Numbered from the stretch's first letter, positions 1 through 9,126 are shown. The stretch is 64,000 bases of DNA from Legionella israelensis (GCF_004571175.1 NZ_CP038273.1:1984001-2048000); one strand, 5' to 3'. Notes: generated by a model not told the origin, from the letters alone. Made by a program: numbers and translations.

Positions 1-20
1 CAAAAAACCCATGAAGAATA

Positions 21-26
21 TATAAT
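21..26 (+). promoter_or_regulatory. possible -10 element upstream of ubiD
   Basis: A perfect TATAAT lies 41 bases before the ubiD start codon. Its -35 partner would fall at or beyond the window edge, so it cannot be checked here. This is a motif match only. Confidence 0.3.
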
Positions 27-67
27 AGATACCTATTTCATGGATAATTAAATGACAAAATAAGAAT

Positions 68-1537
68 ATGAAATACACCGATTTAAGAGATTTTATTGAA
101 CAACTTGAAGCGCGTGGTTTGCTAAAACGGGTGAATTATCCTGTTTCTCCTGAGCTTGAAATGACCGTTGTTAGTGATAAGGTATTGCGTGCTGGAGGGC
201 CAGCGCTTTTATTTACTCATCCGGCCAACCATCACATGCCCGTATTGACCAATTTATTTGGTACTGTCGAGCGAGTGGCTCTGGGTATGGGAGAAGAAAA
301 TATCGGTGCACTCAGAGAAATAGGTAAGTTACTTGCAGCTTTAAAAGAACCAGAGCCGCCTAAAGGTTTTAAGGATGCTTTTAATAAGCTTCCCTTATTA
401 AAACAGGCATTTAACATGGCGCCAAAATACGTGGGCAATGCCCCTTGTCAAAAGAATGTTTGGCAAGGCGATGAAGTGGACTTGCGCCGCTTACCGCTTC
501 AGCGATGCTGGCCTGGAGATGTTGCTCCTTTAATTACCTGGGGATTGGTCACAACCAAGGGACCGGAAAAAAATCGTGAAAACATTGGAATTTATCGCCA
601 GCAATTGCTGGGTAAAAATAAACTCATTATGCGCTGGTTATCTCACAGAGGCGGAGCACTGGATTATCAAGCATGGCAAAAAATCTATCCCGGTGAGCGT
701 TTCCCACTGGCCGTGACTTTAGGTGCTGATCCTGCCACGATTCTTGCTGCTGTTACCCCCGTTCCAGATACGCTATCGGAATATGCCTTTGCGGGTTTGT
801 TACGTGGGCAACGCACTCAACTTGTTTCCTGTCTTGGCTCTGACTTACACGTCCCTGCCTCGGCTGAAATCATCCTGGAAGGATATTTACAGCCAGGAGA
901 TGAGGCGCCAGAAGGACCCTTTGGTGACCATACAGGATATTATAATGAGGTTCAGTCTTTCCCGGTCTTTACGGTAGAACGCATGAGTTTCAGAGACGAG
1001 CCAATATATCATAGCACTTATACAGGCCGCCCACCCGATGAACCTGCCATTTTAGGCGTTGCATTGAACGAAGTTTTTATTCCCCTGCTGCAAAAACAAT
1101 TCCCTGAAATCGTTGATTTCTATTTGCCGCCGGAAGGCTGTTCGTACCGACTTGCAGTGGTTACCATAAAAAAACAATATCCCGGACATGCAAAACGTAT
1201 CATGATGGCCGTGTGGTCATTTTTAAGACAGTTTATGTATACCAAATTTGTGATTGTCTGCAATGAGGACATCGATGCACGAAACTGGCAAGATGTGGTC
1301 TGGGCAATGACAACGAGAATGGACCCGGCACGCGATACAGTAATGATAGAGAATACTCCGATAGACTATCTTGATTTTGCCTCTCCTGAATCTGGTCTTG
1401 GCTCAAAAATGGGGATGGATGCGACATCTAAATGGCCCGAAGAAACGAAACGCGAGTGGGGCCGACCTATTGTTATGGATGAGATCGTACAGCAAAAAGT
1501 AGATGGTTACTGGTTTGAATTAGGGCTTGATATATGA
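68..1537 (+). CDS. ubiD: UbiD-family 3-octaprenyl-4-hydroxybenzoate decarboxylase
   Basis: A 489-residue protein of normal UbiD length. UbiD uses prenylated flavin (made by UbiX) to decarboxylate 3-polyprenyl-4-hydroxybenzoate in ubiquinone synthesis. Visible family marks are the ENIGIYR block at residues 171-177, the SHRGG block near 192 and the glutamate-bearing [11 protein letters not shown] block at 282-292, which together form the cofactor and active site in this family. The stop overlaps the start of the flavin reductase by four bases, the same ubiD-fre pairing found in enterobacteria. ubiX is not in the window. The start is the first ATG in frame; a TATAAT lies upstream. Assignment is firm. 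Confidence 0.96.
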   Translation: MKYTDLRDFIEQLEARGLLKRVNYPVSPELEMTVVSDKVLRAGGPALLFTHPANHHMPVLTNLFGTVERVALGMGEENIGALREIGKLLAALKEPEPPKGFKDAFNKLPLLKQAFNMAPKYVGNAPCQKNVWQGDEVDLRRLPLQRCWPGDVAPLITWGLVTTKGPEKNRENIGIYRQQLLGKNKLIMRWLSHRGGALDYQAWQKIYPGERFPLAVTLGADPATILAAVTPVPDTLSEYAFAGLLRGQRTQLVSCLGSDLHVPASAEIILEGYLQPGDEAPEGPFGDHTGYYNEVQSFPVFTVERMSFRDEPIYHSTYTGRPPDEPAILGVALNEVFIPLLQKQFPEIVDFYLPPEGCSYRLAVVTIKKQYPGHAKRIMMAVWSFLRQFMYTKFVIVCNEDIDARNWQDVVWAMTTRMDPARDTVMIENTPIDYLDFASPESGLGSKMGMDATSKWPEETKREWGRPIVMDEIVQQKVDGYWFELGLDI

Positions 1538-2238
1538 GGGAAAAACAAGTTATTGCACGGGTAGAACGAATCTCTCCTTTAACAGACAGCATTTTACAAC
1601 TTATTTTAATGCCTGATGAGTATGTTGCATATCAAGCAGGACAGTATTTGCAGATTTTACATGCTAATCAAGCCATGAGTTATTCCATCGCCAATGCCCC
1701 ATTAGGGTCACATAAATATGAATTACATATTCGCCATTCCCGTGAAAACCCTTACAATCAAGGTCTGCTTGAGGAAATCAAGAGCCGTGGAGCGGTAACC
1801 ATTCTGGTTCCTTTAGGTGATTGCCATTTGCAAAGGCTTGATGTTGAGCGACCCATCCTTTTTATTGCCGCCGGAACAGGGTTTGCGCCTGTCAAAGCGA
1901 TGATAGAACAGTTACTGGCAAATGCCGATGATCGAGCTTTTGAACTGTACTGGGGGGTACGTTCACAGAGCGATCTGTACATGGATGATAAAGTGAATTA
2001 TTGGAAGGACCATGTCAGTCATTTCCACTATTTTTCATCTGTTTCTGATAGGAGCAAATCTTCTTTGGGCAAGATGCTGCTCAAAAGGCATACCCAGGAT
2101 GTCAAGGACTGGCAAATAGTTATCAGCGGTCCATTTGATATGGTTTACCAAACACGCGATATTTTGCTTGAGCAGGGCGTTTCGCCCCAATATCTTTTTT
2201 CAGACGCGTTTAGTTTTGAACAAAAAGAGGAATCATAA
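1534..2238 (+). CDS. fre: NAD(P)H-flavin reductase (Fre type)
   Basis: A 234-residue member of the ferredoxin-NADP reductase superfamily that lacks an N-terminal ferredoxin domain, as expected for Fre, which reduces free flavins with NAD(P)H. The flavin-binding motif appears as MSYSIANAP (residues 48-56) in place of RxYS, and the pyridine-nucleotide site as [10 protein letters not shown] (112-121). It overlaps ubiD by four bases (ATGA), so translation is probably coupled. Reduced flavin could feed the prenyl-FMN system used by UbiD, but that link is inferred from gene order. Confidence 0.9.
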   Translation: MREKQVIARVERISPLTDSILQLILMPDEYVAYQAGQYLQILHANQAMSYSIANAPLGSHKYELHIRHSRENPYNQGLLEEIKSRGAVTILVPLGDCHLQRLDVERPILFIAAGTGFAPVKAMIEQLLANADDRAFELYWGVRSQSDLYMDDKVNYWKDHVSHFHYFSSVSDRSKSSLGKMLLKRHTQDVKDWQIVISGPFDMVYQTRDILLEQGVSPQYLFSDAFSFEQKEES

Positions 2239-2241
2239 ACA

Positions 2242-2436
2242 ATGCAGACTTTATATCAAATCCTCGGTTTATTAGCAGCAGGGCTAATTATTTTTTCATT
2301 GTATCGAATGATTAAAGGTCGTCCTGATATGTTCAGCCGGGAAAATCTTAATAAAAGTTTTTCCACAATGGGAATTCTTGCCCTTTTTTTGATTGTATTT
2401 ATTGCGCTTTTAGTTCTGATGCTGCGTTATCAATAA
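2242..2436 (+). CDS. small two-helix inner-membrane protein, unknown function
   Basis: A 64-residue protein with two clear hydrophobic segments (about residues 4-22 and 43-61) joined by a polar, basic loop, so both ends probably face the same side of the membrane. It begins three bases after the fre stop and so should be the third gene of the ubiD-fre unit. No enzymatic motif is visible. Small membrane proteins of this form often act as partners of respiratory or quinone enzymes, but nothing in the sequence proves that. Confidence 0.7.
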   Translation: MQTLYQILGLLAAGLIIFSLYRMIKGRPDMFSRENLNKSFSTMGILALFLIVFIALLVLMLRYQ

Positions 2437-2533
2437 AGATCTGACCTTCACCTGATGATCAATCGTCTCAATTGCAGCGATTTTATGCTCATCGGTCAGG
2501 TGAGCAGAAGTATCCACAAACTGATTTAATGGA

Positions 2534-2845
2534 TCAATGCAGTGGTAAACGACTGCAATATTGCCCTTTTCGTTTTTTCAGATATTGATGGATTCCTGGA
2601 TTTTCGATCCTTTTTACCTGGTAGTCTTTAATTAAATAACATTCCTCGACATAGGTTTCCTGACTGGTTTTATCGACAAGTAATCGATACCAGGGATTTT
2701 TTGTGGCAAATTCCCGTTTGCAAGCCTGAGGATTATAACGGCCTGAGGCTTGAAATAATGGGTCGATATCTACAATGATGGCTCGATATCCCTGTTTGCT
2801 ATGAATGACAATATCCCCAAGATTGAATTTTGCTGCTTTTGTCAT
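2534..2845 (-). CDS. hspQ: HspQ-like hemimethylated-DNA-binding family protein, C-terminus possibly frameshifted
   Basis: A 103-residue protein whose core (residues about 5-75: FNLGDIVIHSKQGYRAII, VDIDPLFQASGRY, NPWYRLLVDK, TYVEECYL) fits the HspQ/YccV family, small SH3-like proteins that bind hemimethylated oriC DNA and promote Lon proteolysis in enterobacteria. The last ten residues (CSRLPLH tail) look unlike coding sequence. At an A6 run (plus positions 2573-2578) removing one base would open a 54-residue alternative tail that ends at 2410 and is rich in D, E, H, T and I. The gene may therefore carry a homopolymer indel, or the sequence may. It runs convergent with the ubiD unit. Confidence 0.85.
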   Translation of the reverse strand: MTKAAKFNLGDIVIHSKQGYRAIIVDIDPLFQASGRYNPQACKREFATKNPWYRLLVDKTSQETYVEECYLIKDYQVKRIENPGIHQYLKKRKGQYCSRLPLH

Positions 2846-3086
2846 TATTCACTCCTATGTAATTCAGTGAATAGGGGTTGCTCAACATCCCGCTCCGAGG
2901 TCTATTTTTGTTAAAAATGTTTTTTGCCGTTCGTTTGTTGGCGCATAAACATGGCGTTTTCTGCCTCTATCAAACAAAAATATCCTCTACTACAGAATGC
3001 GGGATCTGAGGTCTTTTATCCTTGCTGCTATAGGTAATATCGGTTAATCTGAATAAATCTTAAAAATTATTCATAAAAACAGTGCA

Positions 3087-4175
3087 ATGAATGAAGATTT
3101 TTTTCGTTATAAAAATCGTTTTATCACCATCTTTTTGATAATAAGTTACGCTTATCTTCATTTTAAATTAACGGGCGTGTATGCTGATGCCACACTCGGA
3201 AAATTGGTTCATTTTACAGCGAGACTGCCCTTTGGGCAGCGCTTATTGATTCCTTACCTGGCTCATTTTATAACCACTTACCTGCCATTTAAATATGTCA
3301 CTGTGTTTTTTGTTATGGAAGGTGTGTTCGTTGCTTTGACTTATCATATGATGAAGGCTTTGTTCCGTTATGAATTTTCAGACATTCATGCAAAAGCCTT
3401 TGCCTGGTTGTTTTTATTATTATTGCCTCTTATCTCTGTGATTAATTATCGTTTAACCATTAAATCCTGGGCGGCCTTTTACTATCCTTTTGATACGGCC
3501 ACATTGTTTTTTATGGCAGGAGGTTATTTGTTCTGTTTACAAAAACGCTGGCATATTTTTATTCCATGGATTTTTTTTGCTACTTTAAATCGGGAAAGCA
3601 GTGTTCTGCTCGTATTTTTAGTTCCGGCATTGCACTGGCGTGATTTTCGCCAGCATTTAAAACCTTTTTTTTTCGCTATGTTGAGTTATATTCTTGCTCG
3701 TGCTTTAGTCTTGTATCTGGTCAGAGATCTACCTGGGAGCGTGTTTGAACTATACAACCTGAAACTGCTGCGAACCTATTTTGAACTTAATACCTATTGG
3801 TTGTTGAACATGAAAAATTTTCTTCTTTTTGTTTTCTGCCTGGCTGGAGTTCCGCTGTTCTGGTTTGCTTTTTATGATTATATTCCTTTAAGATACAGGC
3901 CATTGCGCTACTTGTGTCTTCTTTATTTCATAGGATTGCTGCTAGTGGGCAATTTTATGGAATCAAGAATTTTTGGAGAGATTTTTATTTTATTGTATCT
4001 GCCCGTCTGTATTGCGGTTACCCGTTGGTTAAATCAGGAAAATCCGTTTTTGCTGGAGCATGTCGGCATAATGGATTACCTGAACCGTTATATGGTGATG
4101 AGTATATTGATGCTTATTGTCTTGTTGCGTTACCCTCTCAACAATCTGATAACCTGGTTAGTCCCTTACTCTTAA
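3087..4175 (+). CDS. polytopic membrane protein, unknown function
   Basis: A 362-residue, strongly hydrophobic protein with about nine or ten predicted membrane helices, rich in aromatic residues. The first loop carries HFTARLPFGQRLLIPYLAHF, reminiscent of the first extracytoplasmic loop of some polyprenyl-linked glycosyltransferase or EpsG-like membrane proteins, but no diagnostic DE or DD pair is evident. It is single and flanked by hspQ (divergent) and a repeat-bearing spacer. I do not recognise its family. The ATG at 3087 is the first plausible start; no good ribosome-binding site precedes it. Confidence 0.7.
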   Translation: MNEDFFRYKNRFITIFLIISYAYLHFKLTGVYADATLGKLVHFTARLPFGQRLLIPYLAHFITTYLPFKYVTVFFVMEGVFVALTYHMMKALFRYEFSDIHAKAFAWLFLLLLPLISVINYRLTIKSWAAFYYPFDTATLFFMAGGYLFCLQKRWHIFIPWIFFATLNRESSVLLVFLVPALHWRDFRQHLKPFFFAMLSYILARALVLYLVRDLPGSVFELYNLKLLRTYFELNTYWLLNMKNFLLFVFCLAGVPLFWFAFYDYIPLRYRPLRYLCLLYFIGLLLVGNFMESRIFGEIFILLYLPVCIAVTRWLNQENPFLLEHVGIMDYLNRYMVMSILMLIVLLRYPLNNLITWLVPYS

Positions 4176-4254
4176 TCTGATCAACCTCCCGCTCTGATGG
4201 GGCGTATTTTCCCCGAAAATAAGCCTTTAAAATGCTTACATAGCCGTCTCGACT

Positions 4255-4325
4255 TTAGTCATTTTTTAGGGATCGAATCCCCCGACTTGATAGGGGGGCC
4301 ATACGGAACTTCGCATAGATACTAT
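4255..4325 (-). repeat. dispersed hairpin repeat, family B, copy 1
   Basis: Read on the minus strand it runs: imperfect palindrome ATGCGAAGTTCCGTATGG, then a hairpin of C-run, TATCAAGT and G-run, then GATTCGATCCCTAAAAAATG. The same order occurs at 47630-47708 over about 70 bases with few differences, and a shorter version occurs at 27885-27914. It is non-coding and lies in a spacer in each case. Confidence 0.75.
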
Positions 4326-4421
4326 GGTCGATGCCGCGGTAATTCGTGCCATTCTATTTTCTCAAGTCATCGATTTACAGCGACTTTGATAAATATAACG
4401 ATGCGCTTCTATGTCTTTAAT

Positions 4422-4556
4422 CTATTGCTTTCCTTTACTTGAAAAATGGTTAAAGTCCAGAGCCATATGCTGCGCTTTTTCAGCCTTGTTTTTGTCCATG
4501 CTGAACTCAAATCCACCCTTAGATAAATTTTTAACATAGAGGTGATCTATTACCAT
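4422..4556 (-). pseudogene. 44-codon ORF, possible C-terminal remnant of a lost gene
   Basis: The frame opens with ATG at 4556 and stays open back to 4592. The peptide (MVIDHLYVKNLSKGGFEF, then SMDKNKAEKAQHMALDFNHF and a short tail) has a natural-looking mix of charged and hydrophobic residues. No ribosome-binding site precedes the ATG, and upstream codons in frame (QALCARIKQ) also look coding, which suggests the 5' part has decayed. I do not recognise the parent family. It lies just downstream of tatC on the same strand. Confidence 0.4.
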
Positions 4557-4649
4557 CTGCTTAATCCGGGCGCATAGAGCTTGTCGAACGCACTAAGCAA
4601 AATAAGCTCATTAAAAATCACTATTGAATGCCTGCTGCCAAATCTATTT

Positions 4650-5372
4650 TTACTGTGTTTCAATGATATTAACCTTCCTTGATTTTGGTAAAAACATTGC
4701 TAAAAGAATGCCAAGCTCATAAAGAGCACATAAGGGTGCTGCCAACATAATCTGAGATAATACGTCAGGAGGTGTCAGCAGCATGCCAAGAGTAAAACAA
4801 GCCACAACCACATAAGGACGAAATGTTTTTAGCTGCTGCAGTTGAAGCAGGCCAGATTGTATGAGCGTTAAACAGAGCAAAGGCAATTGAAAGCTAAGGC
4901 CAAACAGGATCAGCATATGGGTTATAAAATCCAGGGCATAAGACATATCCGGTAAAAGCTGAACACCTTTGGGTAGTGCACCAGCAAAAAAATGAAACAT
5001 AAAGGGCAATACAATGCAGTAACAAAATAATACACCTACAATAAAGAGCAGCAGACTCAGAAGGATAGAAATACGCAAATAACGACGCTCTGAAGGATAA
5101 AGTCCCGGAGCTGAAAAACGCCAGATTTGATATAAAGTTATGGGTGCGGAGAAAAACAAAGCGGCATTAAAAGACAGGTGAATCGGCGTTAAAATCGGAG
5201 CAGTAATTTGCGTTGCTATAAGCCGGGATGACTTTGGTAATGAGTGAAGTAAGGGCTTTACCAGCAGGTAAAATAAATCAGAAGCGCAAAAGAAAAAGAA
5301 AATAAATAAAATGATGAAACATAAGAAAACTTGCAGAGCTCTTCTTCGCAATTCAATTAAGTGTTGGAGCAT
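4650..5372 (-). CDS. tatC: TatC, twin-arginine translocase subunit
   Basis: A 240-residue protein with six hydrophobic segments. The start HLIELRRR and the first periplasmic-cap segment ending FSAPGLYPSERR match TatC, where the glutamate after the LYP turn is part of the twin-arginine signal recognition site. TatC docks folded, RR-signal-bearing proteins at the inner membrane and recruits TatA. tatA and tatB are not adjacent, so the translocase genes are split in this genome. It stands alone, followed by a spacer with a gene remnant. Confidence 0.95.
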   Translation of the reverse strand: MLQHLIELRRRALQVFLCFIILFIFFFFCASDLFYLLVKPLLHSLPKSSRLIATQITAPILTPIHLSFNAALFFSAPITLYQIWRFSAPGLYPSERRYLRISILLSLLLFIVGVLFCYCIVLPFMFHFFAGALPKGVQLLPDMSYALDFITHMLILFGLSFQLPLLCLTLIQSGLLQLQQLKTFRPYVVVACFTLGMLLTPPDVLSQIMLAAPLCALYELGILLAMFLPKSRKVNIIETQ

Positions 5373-5450
5373 GGTTATAAAATTAGGAAATTTTAAACGA
5401 TAATTATGCTATCTCTTTTTCAGCGCGTACTCAAATTAAGTTATAAAAAG

Positions 5451-5855
5451 TTATAATAAATAGCCAAAATATCGTTTTACCCAGCTCTCTCCCAGATGTC
5501 TAAAACAATCCTGCAGAAAATCGGCAAGCTCTTCTGCTGTTAAACGATGTTCAGAGCCGATGGGTTCCACTTCATGATGAAGGTATTGCCCAAAATGTTG
5601 ATGACAAAAACTCACATAATCACGGCTGTGTAAAATGAAAACATGCCAAAGTTCATCCAAAATCAGTAAAGGTCCGAACAAATAGGTTTTTTTATGCGTG
5701 GCATTACGGATGGTTTTTAATCCCATCCATGCCAATAAATCTGAAAAAAACTGTTGACATTGTTCAAGTCTGTAATGTTGATTTTTCTGCCAAAAATAAT
5801 GAATAATCTTTGAGTTCTCATATTGTTGCAATTTAGCTAAATCAACTTTATCCAT
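5451..5855 (-). CDS. GRDP-like (glycine-rich-domain-protein-like) cytosolic protein
   Basis: A 134-residue protein when started at the ATG at 5855. The block LILDELWHVFILHSRDYVSF followed by an HFGQYLHH segment resembles the D-x-x-WH / Y-x-x-FC / H pattern of the family named glycine-rich domain-containing protein-like (DUF1399), whose biochemical role is unknown. A GTG at 5879 would add eight residues, but the ATG overlaps the stop of a 26-codon ORF as TAATG, which favours coupled reading from 5855. No signal peptide or membrane segment. Family assignment is moderate. Confidence 0.6.
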   Translation of the reverse strand: MDKVDLAKLQQYENSKIIHYFWQKNQHYRLEQCQQFFSDLLAWMGLKTIRNATHKKTYLFGPLLILDELWHVFILHSRDYVSFCHQHFGQYLHHEVEPIGSEHRLTAEELADFLQDCFRHLGESWVKRYFGYLL

Positions 5856-5935
5856 TAACCGCAACAGGTTTTGTCCCACTCTTTGTTTTGAAGGATTTCT
5901 CTAACAATTCGACATATCATTTCTTTTTGCGTCAT
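5855..5935 (-). CDS. 26-residue small ORF coupled to the GRDP-like gene
   Basis: ATG at 5935 is preceded by GGAG with six bases between. The peptide starts MTQKEMICRIVREILQNKEW and ends DKTCCG, a basic amphipathic helix with a vicinal cysteine pair near the end. Its TAA overlaps the ATG of the next gene (TAATG). It may be a true small protein, a leader that controls translation of the downstream gene, or the N-terminal piece of a protein split by a frameshift, since the downstream frame can also be entered from GTG at 5879. Confidence 0.55.
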   Translation of the reverse strand: MTQKEMICRIVREILQNKEWDKTCCG

Positions 5936-6078
5936 GATTACTCCGATTTAATCAATATAGTTGATATTTCATCAGTAAAAAATTTAAAAATCAACCATTA
6001 TCTGCTAGGCTTTGGCAATTGATTTTGTCAGGACTTAGGAAAAGCGTCCATCTTTTCGTTTTAAAAAGGTATTTATTT

Positions 6079-6576
6079 ATGAACACTAAACCCCTCGTTG
6101 CCGTTGTCATGGGTTCTCAATCCGATTGGGACACCATGAAGCATACTGTGGATACACTAAAAGAACTTAATATTGCCTATCACACGCAAATCATTTCCGC
6201 TCATCGAACACCTGATCTGTTGTTTTCTTTTGCCGACTCGGCTCGTTCAAAGGGATTTGAAGTGCTTATCGCAGGAGCGGGAGGAGCTGCGCATTTGCCG
6301 GGGATGCTGGCGGCTAAATGTTCTTTGCCTGTTTTAGGTGTTCCCGTGCAGTCAAAGATGCTTAAAGGCATGGATTCCTTATTGTCAATAGTGCAGATGC
6401 CAGCGGGTATTCCTGTTGGTACCCTGGCCATTGGAAAGGCCGGGGCCATCAATGCTGCCCTTCTGGCTGCTTCCATTTTAGCAAACAAGTATGACATAGT
6501 TTTAGAACATTTAGAGGCATACAGAACCAGCCAAACGGAACAGGTACTTGCCAGTAACGACCCGGAGAAAAATTGA
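6079..6576 (+). CDS. purE: PurE, N5-carboxyaminoimidazole ribonucleotide mutase
   Basis: A 165-residue protein when begun at the ATG at 6079, which has AGG seven to nine bases upstream; an in-frame extension to 6019 would add 20 unlikely residues. PurE class I converts N5-CAIR to CAIR in purine synthesis. The family marks are [12 protein letters not shown] near the start, SAHRTPD in the middle and [13 protein letters not shown] after it, which bind the phosphate and place the catalytic histidine. The stop codon abuts the purK start. Confidence 0.97.
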   Translation: MNTKPLVAVVMGSQSDWDTMKHTVDTLKELNIAYHTQIISAHRTPDLLFSFADSARSKGFEVLIAGAGGAAHLPGMLAAKCSLPVLGVPVQSKMLKGMDSLLSIVQMPAGIPVGTLAIGKAGAINAALLAASILANKYDIVLEHLEAYRTSQTEQVLASNDPEKN

Positions 6577-7653
6577 ATGAAGATTGGAATATTAGGGGGA
6601 GGGCAGTTAAGCCGCATGCTTGCCTTGGCCGGTATACCTATCGGGATTGATTTTTGCTTTTTTGAACCTAATACACCGTGTTCTGCTGAGACACTAGGTT
6701 CAGTGGTTCATGCTGAATACAAGGATAAAGCCTCTCTTGAGAGCTTTGCCGAGCAGGTCGATCTTATTACCTTTGAGAATGAAAATATACCCCTTGAGAC
6801 GCTTTCTTTTCTCGAAAAACAAAGCGTCGTTTATCCAGATAAAAAGGCTTTGCAAATCAGCCAGGATCGGCTGTTGGAAAAAAATCTTTTCCGTGCGCTT
6901 AACATTCCTACCACCGATTATTTTGAAGTAAATGACAAAGTTGAGCTCAAGGCAGCGATAAGTGAAACCGGTTATCCTGCCATTTTAAAAAAAAGACGGG
7001 GAGGATATGATGGTAAAGGACAATTCCGGCTCTATTCAGCCAACGATGTTGCCGAGCTTACTCTTGAGCAATGTCAAAATTCGATTCTTGAAGGATGGAT
7101 TGCTTTTGACCGTGAAGTGTCTTTAATTGCTGCCCGCAATAAGAAGGGCGAAATGGTATTTTATGATCTTTGTGAAAACAGGCATGAGAAGGGTATTTTA
7201 TTTTATACAGCCAATCAGCGGAAAGACCCATTTTTCAGTCAGGCTTGTGACCATGTTACATGTTTAATGAATCATTTAAATTATGTGGGAGTCTTGGCTC
7301 TTGAATTTTTTCAACAGAATGAACGGTTGATAGCGAATGAAATGGCGCCAAGAGTTCATAACAGTGGTCATTGGACTATTGAAGGGGCGATGACCAGCCA
7401 ATTTGTAAATCATTTGCGATGTGTTCTGGATTGGACACCTGGACCCACTGATAGCCTTGCTTATGCAACCATGTATAATATCATTGGTCAGTTTCCTCCC
7501 ATTGAGCAATTGGCAGTCTATCCTGAACTGCATATTCACCATTATCAAAAACAAGCACGGGCGGGTCGAAAGTTAGGGCATGTGACGGCATTGTCTACTG
7601 ACTCTCATTCTCGCATAAAGGTATTAGAGGAATTGCTCTTGTTTTCCGAATAG
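6577..7653 (+). CDS. purK: PurK, N5-carboxyaminoimidazole ribonucleotide synthase
   Basis: A 358-residue ATP-grasp enzyme. It uses ATP and bicarbonate to carboxylate AIR to N5-CAIR, the substrate of PurE. Visible are the N-terminal nucleotide-binding loop ILGGGQLSRMLA, the central lysine-bearing block ILKKRRGGYDGKGQF, and the metal and phosphate site EMAPRVHNSGHWTIEGA. It starts directly after the purE TGA, giving a two-gene unit with no spacer. Length is normal for the family. Confidence 0.97.
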   Translation: MKIGILGGGQLSRMLALAGIPIGIDFCFFEPNTPCSAETLGSVVHAEYKDKASLESFAEQVDLITFENENIPLETLSFLEKQSVVYPDKKALQISQDRLLEKNLFRALNIPTTDYFEVNDKVELKAAISETGYPAILKKRRGGYDGKGQFRLYSANDVAELTLEQCQNSILEGWIAFDREVSLIAARNKKGEMVFYDLCENRHEKGILFYTANQRKDPFFSQACDHVTCLMNHLNYVGVLALEFFQQNERLIANEMAPRVHNSGHWTIEGAMTSQFVNHLRCVLDWTPGPTDSLAYATMYNIIGQFPPIEQLAVYPELHIHHYQKQARAGRKLGHVTALSTDSHSRIKVLEELLLFSE

Positions 7654-7690
7654 TATTTCATTTATACTTATTGATTTTTTTGGATGCAAA

Positions 7691-8902
7691 ATGTTTGCGA
7701 AATTGATTCTTGCCCTTACACCTATGGTGTTGGCTCTGCCTTTAGCCATGGATATTTATGTGCCGGCAATTACGCATATGGCTCGTGATTTTCATGCCAG
7801 CGACAGTCAAATGTTGATGACGTTGAATTTGTTTATGCTTTGTGCTGGTTTTATGCAACTGATTGTAGGCCCGTTGTCGGATCATTATGGTCGGCGTAAA
7901 ATATCAATGATAGTGATAGTCTGCTTTGCATTGGCTTCATTAGGTTGTGGTTTTTCCCGTAATGTCGTTGATCTGCTTTTCTTTCGCATTCTGCAGGCTT
8001 TAGGTTCTTGTGGCATGTTAGTGCTCGGATTTGCCATTGTAAGGGATTTTTTTACAGGGACACGCAGTGCAAGAGCATACAGTTTTCTTAATGGCATGAT
8101 TTCCTTTTCACCTATTTTTGCTACGTTCATAGGCAGTTTCATTGATCTTTATTTTGGCTGGTCGGCCACTTTCTGGGTGTTATTGCTGGTTGCCATCCCT
8201 GCAGTATTTTCGATGGGTTTCTGGTTAGGTGAGTCGCTTCCTGAAGGCAAAAGAACGGTTTTATCATGGAATGTGATGGCTACTTATCGCTCTGTTTTTC
8301 AACAACGGCAATTCATGATATACAACATAGTGTCTTCTTTTGGTCATTGTTATTTTTATTTGTTTTGTGCTTTATCACCTTTTTTATTATTGAAAACATT
8401 AGCCATCCCGCAGCAGTATTATGGTTTTTATTTCTGCTTTATGGGGTTTTCTTTATTGATCGGCAGTTTTATTGGTGGTGTTATTGTTGAGCGTCTGGGT
8501 ATTTATAAAACATGTATGCTCGGCTTTCTTCTGACCTTTGCCGGTGGTTTATGGATGTTGCTTTGGTATGAAATGTATGGTTTGAGTGTGCATAATTTTG
8601 TCTATCCTATGCTTTTTATTGGTATTGGAGGAACATTTTGTATGGGGGCTGGAACAGGTGGCGCCATGGCTCCTTTTGACACGGCTAAAGGAGCCGCATC
8701 AGCAGCCATTGGGGCATCCCGATTTTTATTTGCCGGAGCCGTCGGGTATTTAGTCATGACCAAAACCGTGAATTCCACTTTGCCATTATCGGTTCCCGCC
8801 ATTGTTTTTAGTTCAATAGGCATTTTTCTTTTGTGGCTAGTTTCTGAAAACTCCTCTTCAAACATCCGCTTCTCAGAAAGGATGGATCCAGAAAGTTTAT
8901 AA
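7691..8902 (+). CDS. MFS exporter, Bcr/CflA-like
   Basis: A 403-residue protein with twelve predicted membrane helices. The loop between helices 2 and 3 carries GPLSDHYGRRK, the MFS motif A, and the N-terminal pattern PLAMDIYVPA resembles the conserved start of Bcr/CflA drug-proton antiporters (D-x-YLPA). Expected to expel small toxic compounds or metabolites; the substrate cannot be told. It begins 37 bases after purK and may share its transcript. A weak stem followed by a T-rich stretch lies after it. Confidence 0.8.
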   Translation: MFAKLILALTPMVLALPLAMDIYVPAITHMARDFHASDSQMLMTLNLFMLCAGFMQLIVGPLSDHYGRRKISMIVIVCFALASLGCGFSRNVVDLLFFRILQALGSCGMLVLGFAIVRDFFTGTRSARAYSFLNGMISFSPIFATFIGSFIDLYFGWSATFWVLLLVAIPAVFSMGFWLGESLPEGKRTVLSWNVMATYRSVFQQRQFMIYNIVSSFGHCYFYLFCALSPFLLLKTLAIPQQYYGFYFCFMGFSLLIGSFIGGVIVERLGIYKTCMLGFLLTFAGGLWMLLWYEMYGLSVHNFVYPMLFIGIGGTFCMGAGTGGAMAPFDTAKGAASAAIGASRFLFAGAVGYLVMTKTVNSTLPLSVPAIVFSSIGIFLLWLVSENSSSNIRFSERMDPESL

Positions 8903-8998
8903 AGCATTAATTTACGAGGGTGGAACCTCTGTCAGAAGACAGTGTTGTTCTTTTTTGAATAAATTTCATATAATCCTCTTTTTTACGGATGATTTTTT

Positions 8999-9121
8999 AT
9001 GAAATCCATACCCCTTATTTTCATTGTTTTTGCAGGATTATTCCTGGTCTCCTGCGGTCAAAAAGGACCGCTTTATTTGCCTGGCGAGCCTAAAAATAAT
9101 GCCTATATCGTTAAAGAGTAA
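8999..9121 (+). CDS. lptM: LptM (YifL)-type small lipoprotein
   Basis: A 40-residue lipoprotein. The signal segment (residues 1-18) ends in a lipobox LVSC with Cys19, followed by GQKGPLYLPGEP, the short conserved block of LptM/YifL. In Escherichia coli LptM aids maturation of the LptDE lipopolysaccharide translocon, and its gene also stands directly before dapF. Here the stop is five bases before the dapF start. Assignment rests on the lipobox, the GQKGPLY block and the gene order. Confidence 0.9.
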   Translation: MKSIPLIFIVFAGLFLVSCGQKGPLYLPGEPKNNAYIVKE

Positions 9122-9126
9122 AATCT

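Larger units (their letters stand above)
4176..4649. other. 474-base spacer holding a dispersed repeat and a gene remnant
   Basis: Between the unknown membrane gene and tatC. It contains one copy of repeat family B (4255-4325), a short stretch at 4326-4350 resembling the core of repeat family C, and on the minus strand a 44-codon ORF (4422-4556) that reads like the C-terminal end of a lost gene. An 81-codon plus-strand frame crosses the repeat and looks spurious. Confidence 0.6.

Noticed and set aside
4197..4442. 81-codon plus-strand frame between the membrane gene and tatC
   Set aside because: It runs straight through a family B repeat and has no protein-like pattern.
8929..8953. Stem CTGTC/GACAG followed by a T-rich stretch after the MFS gene
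   Set aside because: Only five base pairs, too weak to call as a terminator.
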